64,000 nt of DNA from Sphingosinicella sp041916975 (GTDB lineage: Bacteria; Pseudomonadota; Alphaproteobacteria; Sphingomonadales; Sphingomonadaceae), in contig NZ_JAYRYK010000001.1 of the NCBI RefSeq assembly GCF_041916975.1, positions 2,666,001-2,730,000 on the forward strand. Reading direction: 5' to 3'. The position numbers and the translations under genes were made by a program. The notes under the pieces are model-generated. The model did not search any database, was not told the DNA's origin, and saw only the letters and a list, made by a program, of their open reading frames with translations. How positions within the stretch are numbered: the stretch's first letter is position 1; every line of letters begins with the position of its first letter. Of this stretch, positions 42,541-51,347 are shown one piece after another.

Positions 42541-44835
42541 ATGAAGACATCAGTCGGGGTCGTGTACCGTGTGGCCGCTGCCGCCGTGCTTTGCGGAACG
42601 TCGCATGTGGCTATCGCGCAGGAACAAGAGACGCCTGCGGTCGAAGAGATCATCGTCACCGCGCGCCTGCGTTCGGAATCGCTGCAGGATGTGCCGGCGT
42701 CGATCTCCGTGTTCGGCGAGAAGGAGATCGAAAACGCCAAGATCGATCGTCCCGGCGATTTCGTCGCGCTGACGCCGAACGTCACCTTCAACACCGCGCA
42801 GGATGCGGGCACGACCTACCTCGTGGTGCGCGGCGTGACGCAGGTGCCGAACGGCGAAACGCCCGTCGCGGTTTCGGTTGACGGCGTGCTGCAAACGAGC
42901 GCGTTCCAGTTCAATCAGGAGCTGTTCGACATCCAGCAGATCGAGGTGCTGAAAGGTCCGCAGGGCGCGCTTTACGGGCGCAACGCGATTGCCGGCGCGA
43001 TCAACATCACCACCAAGCCGGTGACCAATGAAGACGAAGGTCGCGTGGCCTTCGGTTACGGAAACGGCGATGCAACGCGCGCCGAGGCTTCGGTCTCCGG
43101 CCCGATCGTCAAGGACAAGCTGCTGTTCCGCGCCGGCATCTCGCACCGTCAGGCCGATGGCTGGATCACCAACACGTTTCTCGACAGGAAGGTCGACGAT
43201 TTCCGCAATTTCACCGGCGATCTGAAGCTTCTGTTCAAGCCGAGCGACGTGCTGACCCTCGATCTGCGCGGGCACTATGGCCGCACGACCGGCGGCGCTG
43301 CCTATTTCGTGCGTTCGAGCAATGCCAGCGGCGGCACCGTCATCACCGACGCGCACGGCGTCGCGAACACCGTGATCGCGCCGACGAGCAACAATCTCGG
43401 CTACAACAAGCGCGTTCTCAAGAACGTCTCGCTCAAGGTCGATTACGAAACGGGCGCGGGGACATTGTCGTCGATCACGTCCTATGACGACGTGTCGATG
43501 CTGACGACATTCGACGGCTACGACTATTCGGACAACCAGAATTGCTTCGAGCTGACCGCGCCGCTCTCGACGCCCTATGCCTGCGCGACGCCGCAGATCA
43601 CGTTCGGCGGACTCGGCGGCGGCACGCCGTTCTTCACGGCGGCGTTCAACACGACGTTCCAGGTGTACGGCCAGCAGAATTTCAGTCAGGAGCTTCGCTT
43701 CACGAGCCCGTCCGAACTGCCGTTCCGCTACATCGTCGGCGCCTATTTCCTGAAGCGCGAGCGCGATCTCATTACGGCGACGCAGGAAGACAAGGGCTTC
43801 GGGATCATTCCCAAGCTGGACTTCGATCCCGCGACGGCGAACCAGACCCGCGCCTATTTCGAAGAGAACAACGACGACAAGGCCTATGCGGCATTCGTTC
43901 AGGCGAATTACGACCTCACGGATACGCTCGAGCTCTCGGCCGCCATGCGCTACGACGCCGATCACCGCGAGCAGACGGACCCGCGGCCGGATGCCTACCG
44001 GCTGGACGGCCTCTGGCGGCCGATCACCGATCCGCGCACGCGCAAGGAAAAGTTCGATTCCTGGCAGCCGAAGTTCACGGTGAACTACCGGCCGCTCCAG
44101 ACGCTTTCGTTCTACGTCAGCTACGCCAAGGGCTTCCGTTCGGGCGGCTTCAACGCGGCAGGCACGGAGTTTGACCCGTCGAGCGGCACGCGTGTCGCCG
44201 ACGCGATCTTCCGCAAGGAAGTGTCGGAGAATTACGAGGCAGGCTTCAAGGCGCAGCCGCTCGGGCGGGCGCTGTCGATCAGTGGCGCGGTGTTCCGCAC
44301 CGAGGCGGACGACCTGCAGGTCTTCAACTTCAACGGCGCCGTCAACGCGCAGATCGTGAACAACATCGACAAGGCCCGCATCACCGGCGCCGAGTTCGAG
44401 TTCCGCGCGCTGCTCCCGGCCGGCTTCGAGCTGATCGGCGGTGTCGGCTACATCGACTCCGAAATCCGCAAGTACGATGTGAGTCCCGCGACGGTCGGCA
44501 ACCAGCTTCCCAACATCACCAAGTTCAAGAGCAACCTGTCGCTGCAATATTCGGCGGACATCGGCGACGGGCTCGGCCTTCTGGTGCGCGGCGACTGGGA
44601 GCACCGCGGCAAGACCTACTTCCACGAGGGTGGCACCGCGATCGGCGTGCCGGTCCGCGACGCGCTCGACCTCTTCAACGGCCAGATCCGCATCAGCCTC
44701 GACAGCGGCTGGAGCGCGTCCTTGTGGGGCAAGAACCTGTCGAACAAGAAATACTACGATAAGGTTGTCGTGCCCGATTATAACTTCCAGGCGCGGCCGC
44801 GCAGCTACGGTATCGACGTCATCAAGACGTTCTGA
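42541..44835 (+). CDS. TonB-dependent receptor
   Basis: A 764-residue outer-membrane receptor, first gene of the long operon to 55103. The signal peptide ends at HVAIAQ. The plug has VEEIIVTARLRSESLQDVPASISVFG and IEVLKGPQGALYGRNAIAGAINITT. The barrel ends in PRSYGIDVIKTF. GAGGGGG lies six bases before the ATG. A perfect palindrome is in its promoter region. By position it imports the substrate for the hydantoinase/pipecolate enzymes. Confidence 0.93.
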   Translation: MKTSVGVVYRVAAAAVLCGTSHVAIAQEQETPAVEEIIVTARLRSESLQDVPASISVFGEKEIENAKIDRPGDFVALTPNVTFNTAQDAGTTYLVVRGVTQVPNGETPVAVSVDGVLQTSAFQFNQELFDIQQIEVLKGPQGALYGRNAIAGAINITTKPVTNEDEGRVAFGYGNGDATRAEASVSGPIVKDKLLFRAGISHRQADGWITNTFLDRKVDDFRNFTGDLKLLFKPSDVLTLDLRGHYGRTTGGAAYFVRSSNASGGTVITDAHGVANTVIAPTSNNLGYNKRVLKNVSLKVDYETGAGTLSSITSYDDVSMLTTFDGYDYSDNQNCFELTAPLSTPYACATPQITFGGLGGGTPFFTAAFNTTFQVYGQQNFSQELRFTSPSELPFRYIVGAYFLKRERDLITATQEDKGFGIIPKLDFDPATANQTRAYFEENNDDKAYAAFVQANYDLTDTLELSAAMRYDADHREQTDPRPDAYRLDGLWRPITDPRTRKEKFDSWQPKFTVNYRPLQTLSFYVSYAKGFRSGGFNAAGTEFDPSSGTRVADAIFRKEVSENYEAGFKAQPLGRALSISGAVFRTEADDLQVFNFNGAVNAQIVNNIDKARITGAEFEFRALLPAGFELIGGVGYIDSEIRKYDVSPATVGNQLPNITKFKSNLSLQYSADIGDGLGLLVRGDWEHRGKTYFHEGGTAIGVPVRDALDLFNGQIRISLDSGWSASLWGKNLSNKKYYDKVVVPDYNFQARPRSYGIDVIKTF

Positions 44836-44879
44836 GCGGCCTTGGGGTGGAACAGGAACAGGTGGAAAGCCGGAAAACC

Positions 44880-45485
44880 ATGGTGAAAGCAAGTGCCCCG
44901 GCGCCGACGAGCGATCCGATGATGTCGTTCGGCGAGCTTCTGCGGAACCGCCGCAAGAAGCTGCGCCTCACGCTCAACGAGGTGGCCATGCAATCCGGCC
45001 TGTCGGTGTCGTTCATATCGCTCGCCGAGCGCGGCAAGGCGACACCCTCGATCGTGTCGCTGTCGCGCATCGCGCAGGCGCTCGACGTCAACATCAGTTA
45101 CTTTCTGGCACCGCCCCAAACCAACAACATCATGCATCGCGCCGCGGAGCCCGAATATTACCCGATCGATTCCCCGGTCACGTACATCCGGCTGAGCGCC
45201 GGACATACGAACCAGAAGATGGACAGCTTCATCTTCATCATCCCGCCGGGGCCGATCTTTCCGCGCGTCCACCGCGATGGCGAATCCTTCTATTATGTTC
45301 TGGAGGGCGAGCTGCATTTCGAGGTCGGCGAGGAAAGCTTCGATCTGGGTCCGGGGGACAATCTGCACTTCGATGCGCGGCACAGCTATTCGATGCAGAA
45401 CCGCGGCGATGAACCGGTGAAGGTGCTGTGGGTCGGCACGCCCGTGCTGTTCCCGCCGAGCGAGGAACCGGAGCCTTCGGCGTGA
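44880..45485 (+). CDS. XRE-family regulator with C-terminal cupin
   Basis: A 201-residue regulator. HTH at residues about 16-75: SFGELLRNRRKKLRLTLNEVAMQSGLSVSFISLAERGKATPSIVSLSRIAQAL. A cupin sensor domain follows (about 110-195) with IFPRVHRDGESFYYVLEGELHFEVG and the His/Glu metal positions H-x3-E typical of the SutR/PuuR group. I use the ATG at 44880; a GTG at 44847 has no ribosome site. Regulators of this type respond to amines, sulphur or amino-acid metabolites. It probably governs the operon in which it lies, through the palindrome before the receptor gene. Confidence 0.85.
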   Translation: MVKASAPAPTSDPMMSFGELLRNRRKKLRLTLNEVAMQSGLSVSFISLAERGKATPSIVSLSRIAQALDVNISYFLAPPQTNNIMHRAAEPEYYPIDSPVTYIRLSAGHTNQKMDSFIFIIPPGPIFPRVHRDGESFYYVLEGELHFEVGEESFDLGPGDNLHFDARHSYSMQNRGDEPVKVLWVGTPVLFPPSEEPEPSA

Positions 45486-45799
45486 AGGTCGTACCGGCGA
45501 TCCTCGCCACCGAAGCGCTTCTGAATCTCGTGGATCACAAAAGTGCCCGGGGCAATGTGCGCTGCCAGACGCTCGTGTCGAGCTTCGCGGCCGGGCTTCG
45601 CGTGCCGGAGGACGGATTCAGCGTTCACGACGTGACCGAAATCTCGCTCATTCTTTCGGGTTCGTTCGATCTCGAAAGCGGCGGTGAAATTGCCCGGCTC
45701 AGCGAAGGCGATCTCGTCATGGTTCCGCCGGGAGAGCCGCACTTCTTCCATGTCCGTGCCGATACACGGATATTTACGCTCACCATCGGCGACGCCTGA
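45482..45799 (+). CDS. Small cupin protein
   Basis: A 105-residue single-cupin protein: residues about 40-95 hold VHDVTEISLILSGSFDLESGGEIARLSEGDLVMVPPGEPHFFHV, the two cupin motifs with His and Glu ligands. It starts at GTG 45482, which overlaps the TGA of the regulator gene (GTGA), with GGAG eight bases upstream. It could be a metabolite isomerase, a sensor partner of the regulator or an uncharacterised dioxygenase. No closer family is recognisable. Confidence 0.75.
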   Translation: MKVVPAILATEALLNLVDHKSARGNVRCQTLVSSFAAGLRVPEDGFSVHDVTEISLILSGSFDLESGGEIARLSEGDLVMVPPGEPHFFHVRADTRIFTLTIGDA

Positions 45800-45831
45800 C
45801 GCGGCGCGCCTGAACGTTCGGGAGTACAGAC

Positions 45832-47898
45832 ATGCGCGTGGCCACCGATGTTGGAGGCACCTTCACGGATCTCGTCTGCTATGATGTGGACAAGGCAAGC
45901 GGGCGGGTGGTGGGTCTGCGGACCGCCAAGACCGACACGACCTATCCGCAGTTCGATCAGGGCGTGATGAACGCCGTCGCCAAGGCGGGGCTCGATCCGG
46001 CGCAGTTCGATTTCTTCGCGCATGGCACCACCGTGGTCATCAACGCGCTGTTGTCGCGTAAGGGTTCCAAAACCGCCCTGATCACCACGAAGGGCTTCCG
46101 CGACGTTCTGGAAATCGCGCGCGGCAACCGCCCCGATCTGTTCAATCTCGCCTTCAAGAAGCCGGAGCCATTCGTGCCGCGCTACCTGCGCCGCGAAGTC
46201 GATGAGCGCAGCAGCTATCTCGGCGATGTGATGACGCCGCTCGATCCTTCAGGGCTCGATCCCATTCTGGAGGATTTCCGCAAGGAGGGTGTCGAGGCGA
46301 TCGCGCTTTGCTTCCTCCACGCCTATGTTTCGCCGGAAAACGAGATCATCGCCCGCGATTATATCCGTGCGCGCTGGCCGGAGGTTTCCGTGATCGCCTC
46401 GCACGAGATCTCGCGCGAATGGCGCGAGTATGAGCGTACGTCGACTGCGGTGCTCACCGCCTATGTACATCCCGCCGCCAAGCGCTATCTCGAAACGCTC
46501 GGCCGCAGTCTCGCGGCCGCCGGCTACCCGCATCAGCCCTATATCATGCAGTCGAACGGCGGCATCGATACGGTGGAAGGCGCAGTGCGCAATCCGATCG
46601 CAATGGTCGAATCCGGGCCCGCAAGCGGCGTCCTCGGCGCCGCCGCGCTTGGGCGCCTGCTAAGCGAAGACAAGATCATCGCGCTCGATATCGGCGGCAC
46701 CACCGCCAAATGCTCGCTGATCGAAAACGCGAAGACGCGCATTACCACCGAGTACCGGATCGAATGGTCGCGCACCAATCCGGGCTATCCGATCCGCACG
46801 CCCGTCATCGAGATCGTCGAGATCGGCAATGGCGGCGGATCGATCGCGGGTATCGATCAGGGCGGGCGGCTCTATGTCGGCCCCGAGAGCGCGGGCGCCT
46901 CGCCGGGCCCCGCCGCCTACGGGCGCGGCGGCACGCGCCCGACGACGACCGACGCCAATCTCGTCACCGGTCGCATCAACCCCGCGAACTTCCTTGGCGG
47001 CGAGATCGAACCCGACATGGAGAATGTGAAGGCGGCCTTCGCCCCGCTCACCGAGAAGCTCGGCGGGGACATGGCGGCAGTGGCGCGCGGTATCATCCGC
47101 ATCGCCAACGCCAATATGGTGAATGCGCTGAAGCTCGTGTCGCTCAACAAGGGCTACGATCCGCGCGAGTTCACGCTCGTTGCCTACGGCGGCGGCGGCG
47201 CCATGCACGCGGTGATGCTCGCCGAGGAGCTGCAGATTCCCAAGGTGATCATTCCGACGAATTCGTCGGTGTTCTCCGCGTGGGGCATGCTCATGACCGA
47301 CATGCGGCGCGATTTCGTCCGTACGCAGGTAGTGCCGCTCGCGATCGAGAACAGCGCGCGCATTGAAAGCCTGTTCGTGGAAATGGCGGACGCCGCGAAG
47401 GCGAGCTTCGCGTCCGAAGCCGGGGCGGGCAAGCTGCCGCTGCGGCTCCAGCGCTTCGCCGACATGCGCTATCTCGGGCAGGAGCACAGCGTGAAGGTGG
47501 AACTGCCCGACGTCGCCTTCGATGCGTCGACGGTCGCTGCCGCGGCCGAACGCTTCCACACCACGCACGAGCGCGAATACACGTTCCGCCTCGATCTGCC
47601 GGTGGAGATCGTGAACTTCCACCTCGTCGCGCTCGGCGACGTGCCGAAGCACGAGCCCGAGAAACTCACCGCCACCGGCAAGGCGCCGGAGACGGCGATC
47701 GTCAGCCAGCGCACGGTCGATTTCGACGAGCACGGCATCCACGCGGCGCGCATCTACGATCGCGACCGGCTGGAACCGGGCATGGCGTTCACGGGACCCT
47801 GCATTGTCGAGGAAGCGGCGGCGACGCTCGTCGTCACCCCAGGCCGTCGCGTCGTCGTCGACGACTACGGCAACCTCCATGTCCATCTGAACGGCTGA
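45832..47898 (+). CDS. hyuA: Hydantoinase/oxoprolinase family protein, subunit A
   Basis: A 688-residue ATP-dependent cyclic-amide hydrolase subunit. RVATDVGGTFTDLVCYD at the N-terminus and IALDIGGTTAKCSLIE (about 283-298) are the two actin-fold phosphate loops of HyuA. FFAHGTTVVINALLSRKG, SNGGIDTVEGA and TLVAYGGGGAMHAVMLAEEL also belong to the family. The C-terminal domain is complete. Such A/B pairs open 5-oxoproline, N-methylhydantoin, caprolactam and 2-pyrrolidone-type rings with ATP. Subunit B follows after 11 bases. The ring opened here is unknown; pipecolate enzymes in the same operon suggest a six-membered lactam or lysine-derived ring. Confidence 0.9.
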   Translation: MRVATDVGGTFTDLVCYDVDKASGRVVGLRTAKTDTTYPQFDQGVMNAVAKAGLDPAQFDFFAHGTTVVINALLSRKGSKTALITTKGFRDVLEIARGNRPDLFNLAFKKPEPFVPRYLRREVDERSSYLGDVMTPLDPSGLDPILEDFRKEGVEAIALCFLHAYVSPENEIIARDYIRARWPEVSVIASHEISREWREYERTSTAVLTAYVHPAAKRYLETLGRSLAAAGYPHQPYIMQSNGGIDTVEGAVRNPIAMVESGPASGVLGAAALGRLLSEDKIIALDIGGTTAKCSLIENAKTRITTEYRIEWSRTNPGYPIRTPVIEIVEIGNGGGSIAGIDQGGRLYVGPESAGASPGPAAYGRGGTRPTTTDANLVTGRINPANFLGGEIEPDMENVKAAFAPLTEKLGGDMAAVARGIIRIANANMVNALKLVSLNKGYDPREFTLVAYGGGGAMHAVMLAEELQIPKVIIPTNSSVFSAWGMLMTDMRRDFVRTQVVPLAIENSARIESLFVEMADAAKASFASEAGAGKLPLRLQRFADMRYLGQEHSVKVELPDVAFDASTVAAAAERFHTTHEREYTFRLDLPVEIVNFHLVALGDVPKHEPEKLTATGKAPETAIVSQRTVDFDEHGIHAARIYDRDRLEPGMAFTGPCIVEEAAATLVVTPGRRVVVDDYGNLHVHLNG

Positions 47899-47909
47899 AG
47901 GATCCTTCC

Positions 47910-49583
47910 ATGAAAACCGATCCCTATACGCTCGAGATCATCAAGAACGCGCTCGTTGCGATCGGCGACGAGATGTTCCTGACGATGGCGCGGACCAGCA
48001 TGAGCCCGATCATCTACGAGGCGCTCGATTTCTCGGTGGGCATCACCGACGCAAAGGGCGAGTTGATCGCGCAGGGGCAGGGCACCACCGTGCTCCTCGC
48101 GATGATCGACAGCTTCGTGCGCGATATCCTCGAAAAGTTCGGCGACGCGGGCATTCGCGAAGGCGACGTCTACATCGGCAACGATCCCTATCGGGGTGGC
48201 GGTACGCACCTTTCCGATTTCGGCATCGCGACGCCGATCTTCCACGACGGTACGCTTGTCGCCTTCGCGGTGAACAAGGCGCACTGGCTCGATGTCGGCG
48301 GCGCGGTGCCGGGCAGCTTCTCGACGAACGCCACAGAGATCTTCCAGGAAGGCATCCAGATGCCGATCTGCAAGATCATCGATGCGGGCACGCTGCGTCA
48401 GGATATTCTCGATATCATCATCGCCAACATCCGCGTGCCGCAGGAAAGCGTCGGCGACATGTGGGCGGGCGTCGCCGCGAACGGCGTTGCCGAACGCCGC
48501 GTGCGCGAGCTGTTCGACAAGTACGGCCATGATGCAGTGTTGGCCGCGAAGGACGAGCTGCTCGACTACGGCGAGGCGATGGTGAAGCACGAGCTTGCCA
48601 GCCTGCCCAAGGGCGAGTTCTTCGCCGAGGACCTGATCGACGACGACGGCCGCAGCGACACGCCGCTGAAAGTGATGGTGAAGGTGACCATCACCGACGA
48701 CAAGTTCATCGCCGACTTTTCGGGAAGCGCGCCGCAGACGCTCGGGCCGATCAACAATTCGCGTACCGGGCTCACCTCTGCGGTGCGTCTGATCTTCAAG
48801 GCGATCACCAATCCGCAGGTGCCTGCGAACAGCGGCTCGTTCCGCCCGATCGAGATCATCTGTCCGGACAAGACAGTGTTCACGGCGGAGCGGCCCGCGC
48901 CGGTTTCGACCTATTGGGAAACGCTGATGTACGGCGTCGATCTCATCTGGCGCGCGCTGGCGCCGCACGTGCCGGACCGGCTCGGCGCGGGGCACATGCT
49001 GTCGGTCTGCTCGGTCGTTTTCGCGGGTACTCATGCCGACAGCGGCAAGAACACGATCCTCGTGCAGCCGCTCGTCGGCGGCTGGGGCGGCGGCACGGGC
49101 AAGGACGGCGAATCCGGACAGTTCGCGGCGGCCGACGGCGAGACCTACAACGTGCCCATCGAGATCACCGAGGCGCGCTACGGCGTCCATGTCGATCAAT
49201 ACGCCTTCCATAACGAAGACGGCGGCCACGGCGAATTCCGCGGCGGCAAGGGCGTCGTGCTCGATTATCGCATGCGCACCGACGACTTCACGGTCACCGG
49301 CAGCTTCGGGCGCTTCAAGTACCCGGCGTGGGGCATGGCCGGGGGGCGGGACGGATCGCCCAACCACCTCGACATCATCCGCGCCGACGGCACGCGCGAG
49401 GTGCATGGCAAGGTGACCGGGGCGAAGCTGGCCAAGGGCGATGTCGTGCGCATGGTGACGGCGACCGGCGGCGGCTGGGGCGATCCGATGGCGCGCCCCA
49501 AGGCGGCGGTCGCCGAAGACCTGCGCAACGGCTTCCTCACCGAGGAGCAGGCAGAGCGCTACTATGGCGGCCTGCCGGGCTGA
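47910..49583 (+). CDS. hyuB: Hydantoinase/oxoprolinase family protein, subunit B
   Basis: A 557-residue partner of HyuA carrying the metal and substrate site. It starts DPYTLEIIKNALVAIGDEMFLTMARTSMSPIIYEALDFSVGI, then YIGNDPYRGGGTHLSDF, VNKAHWLDVGGAVPGSF, YDYGEAM-like spacing, SGSAPQTLGPINNSRTG and GGWGGGTGKDGESGQF. GAAGGA lies six bases before the ATG. Length and motif order are those of a complete HyuB. The two subunits act together in the cytoplasm. Confidence 0.9.
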   Translation: MKTDPYTLEIIKNALVAIGDEMFLTMARTSMSPIIYEALDFSVGITDAKGELIAQGQGTTVLLAMIDSFVRDILEKFGDAGIREGDVYIGNDPYRGGGTHLSDFGIATPIFHDGTLVAFAVNKAHWLDVGGAVPGSFSTNATEIFQEGIQMPICKIIDAGTLRQDILDIIIANIRVPQESVGDMWAGVAANGVAERRVRELFDKYGHDAVLAAKDELLDYGEAMVKHELASLPKGEFFAEDLIDDDGRSDTPLKVMVKVTITDDKFIADFSGSAPQTLGPINNSRTGLTSAVRLIFKAITNPQVPANSGSFRPIEIICPDKTVFTAERPAPVSTYWETLMYGVDLIWRALAPHVPDRLGAGHMLSVCSVVFAGTHADSGKNTILVQPLVGGWGGGTGKDGESGQFAAADGETYNVPIEITEARYGVHVDQYAFHNEDGGHGEFRGGKGVVLDYRMRTDDFTVTGSFGRFKYPAWGMAGGRDGSPNHLDIIRADGTREVHGKVTGAKLAKGDVVRMVTATGGGWGDPMARPKAAVAEDLRNGFLTEEQAERYYGGLPG

Positions 49584-49599
49584 ACGGAACGGACGCATC

Positions 49600-50823
49600 G
49601 TGACCATCATCCTCAACAACTGCGCCGTCTTCGACGGTGTGGGGGATACGCTCCTGCCCGGGCGCAGCCTCGTGATCCGCGCCGGACGCATCGCGGAGAT
49701 CCACGAGCAGCCCCAAGCCAGCGATGCCGCGCGCGTGATTGATGTGGGCGGCCGCACCGTGATGCCCGGGCTGATCGACGCGCATTTCCACGCCTATGCG
49801 GCGGAGGTGAATCTCGGCACGCTCGACCGCATGCGCCCGGGGCTGCGCGCGCTTTATGCGCGGCGTGCGCTCGAAGAGGCGCTGCAGCGCGGCTTCACCT
49901 CGGTTCGCGATGCGGCGGGCGGGGATATCACGCTCGCCATGGGCATCGAACGCGGGCTCATCCGAGGCCCGCGCTTCTTCTACTCCGGCCTCGCGCTCAG
50001 CCAGACGGGCGGGCACGGCGACATGCGCGGTTCGGGGATCGAATGCGGCTGCGCCTATTGCGGCTCGCTGACCCTCCTCGCGGACGGTGTCGATGAAGTG
50101 CGAAAGGCCGCGCGCGAGCAGCTCCGCCTCGGCGCGACGCAGGTGAAGCTGTTCCTCTCCGGCGGTGTTTCCTCGCCGTCCGATCCCTACTGGATGGCCC
50201 AGTATTGCGACGAGGAGATCGCCGCCGCCGTGCACGAGGCGGCGACGCGGCGCACCTATGTGATGGCGCACGCCCACACAGCGGATGCGGTGATGCGCTG
50301 CATCCGCTCCGGCGTGCGGTCGATCGAGCACGCGACGATGCTGGACAAGGAAACCGCGCAGGCTGTGGCGCGCGCGGAGGATGTCTATGCGGTGCCGACC
50401 TTGGTGACATTGCGCAAGCTGATCGATGAGGGCGCGGGCCTCGGCCTCTCCCCGGTCAGCCTCGCGAAGACCGTGGAGGTGGAGAAGCACGCGCTGCATT
50501 CGCTCGATCTGCTGCAGGCAAGCGGCGCGCGTATTGGCTTCGGCTCCGACCTGCTCGGGCCACTTATGGCGCATCAGTCGGAGGAGTTCCTGCTGCGGCG
50601 CGAGGTGATGCGCGCGGCGGACATCCTGCGCTCGGCGACCTCGGTGAACGCCGCGCTGATCAACAAGGCGGATGAACTCGGCGCGATCCGGCCGGGCTAT
50701 CTGGCCGATCTTCTGGTGGTGGATGGCGATCCGCTGGCGGACATCGGCATCCTCACGCGGCCCGAAGCGCTCGTGATGGTGATGAAGGACGGCGCGGTGC
50801 ACAAGAATGCGCTCCCCGCGTGA
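49600..50823 (+). CDS. Cytoplasmic amidohydrolase (prolidase/imidazolonepropionase-like)
   Basis: A 407-residue metal-dependent amidohydrolase. VMPGLIDAHFHAYAAEV gives the HxH pair, QVKLFLSGGVSSPSD a candidate for the bridging Lys in VKLF, YVMAHAHTADAV and IEHATMLD the two later His ligands, and GFGSDL the Asp. It ends in RPGYLADLLVVDGDPLADI. There is no signal peptide. Enzymes of this branch split Xaa-Pro, Xaa-Lys or N-acyl amino-acid bonds. I start at GTG 49600, after the HyuB stop, with GGAACGGA upstream; an ATG at 49564 would overlap HyuB by 20 bases. It precedes the cyclophilin gene with a GTGA overlap. Confidence 0.87.
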   Translation: MTIILNNCAVFDGVGDTLLPGRSLVIRAGRIAEIHEQPQASDAARVIDVGGRTVMPGLIDAHFHAYAAEVNLGTLDRMRPGLRALYARRALEEALQRGFTSVRDAAGGDITLAMGIERGLIRGPRFFYSGLALSQTGGHGDMRGSGIECGCAYCGSLTLLADGVDEVRKAAREQLRLGATQVKLFLSGGVSSPSDPYWMAQYCDEEIAAAVHEAATRRTYVMAHAHTADAVMRCIRSGVRSIEHATMLDKETAQAVARAEDVYAVPTLVTLRKLIDEGAGLGLSPVSLAKTVEVEKHALHSLDLLQASGARIGFGSDLLGPLMAHQSEEFLLRREVMRAADILRSATSVNAALINKADELGAIRPGYLADLLVVDGDPLADIGILTRPEALVMVMKDGAVHKNALPA

Positions 50824-51347
50824 ACGAAGCCGCCGATCGCCGGGTTCTGATCAGCACGCCGCTTGGCGATATGCGCGTCCATGTCGACGTGGCGCGCGCG
50901 CCCGAGACCGCCGACTATTTCCTGCGCGACGTTGCCGCCGGCCTTTTCGACGGCACGAGCTTCTACCGCATCGCGACCGATGCCAATCAGGACGACGATC
51001 AGCCGGTGACGATCGAGGTGGTGCAGGGCGGTCTGCGGCAACCGGAGACGGCGCCCGCCGCCAGCCTGCGGCACGAGTCCACTGCGGAAACCGGCCTTCG
51101 CCACGAACGCGGCACGATTTCCCTCGCGCGGTTCGCGCCGGGCGCGGTCTACCACAGCTTCTTCATCTGCCGGCGCGACGAGCCTTCGCTCGACCACGGC
51201 GGCACGCGGCAACCTGATGGGCAGGGCTTTCCCGCCTTCGGACGGCTCGAGGAGGGGTTCGACGTGCTTGACAGGCTCTTCGAAGCCGCCGAAGCGCGGG
51301 AACTGCTTTCGACCGAAATCCCGATCTTGCGGATCCGCCTGCTGTGA
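50820..51347 (+). CDS. Cyclophilin-type peptidylprolyl isomerase
   Basis: A 175-residue cytoplasmic cyclophilin without signal peptide. The catalytic landmarks are mostly kept: SFYRI aligns with the FHR catalytic Arg, VVQGG with QGGD, HSFFICRRDEPSLDHGG with the QFFI pocket, and FGRLEEGFDVLDRL with the C-terminal strand and helix. It lies inside a catabolic operon, starting at GTG 50820 within the stop of the amidohydrolase gene (GTGA) and ending in another GTGA overlap. It may isomerise imide bonds of a prolyl or pipecolyl substrate before cleavage, or assist folding of an operon product. Either idea is inference. Confidence 0.85.
   Translation: MNEAADRRVLISTPLGDMRVHVDVARAPETADYFLRDVAAGLFDGTSFYRIATDANQDDDQPVTIEVVQGGLRQPETAPAASLRHESTAETGLRHERGTISLARFAPGAVYHSFFICRRDEPSLDHGGTRQPDGQGFPAFGRLEEGFDVLDRLFEAAEARELLSTEIPILRIRLL

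Noticed and set aside
42550..44892. A 780-codon minus-strand frame opposite the TonB receptor
   Set aside because: It is the antisense shadow of a clear receptor with signal peptide, plug and barrel; its translation is rich in Arg, Val and Glu without any domain.
47865..49757. A long minus-strand frame opposite hyuB
   Set aside because: Antisense of a conserved HyuB; no ribosome site or family signature. Similar antisense frames opposite kdpA, hyuA and the thioredoxin-like gene were dropped for the same reason.
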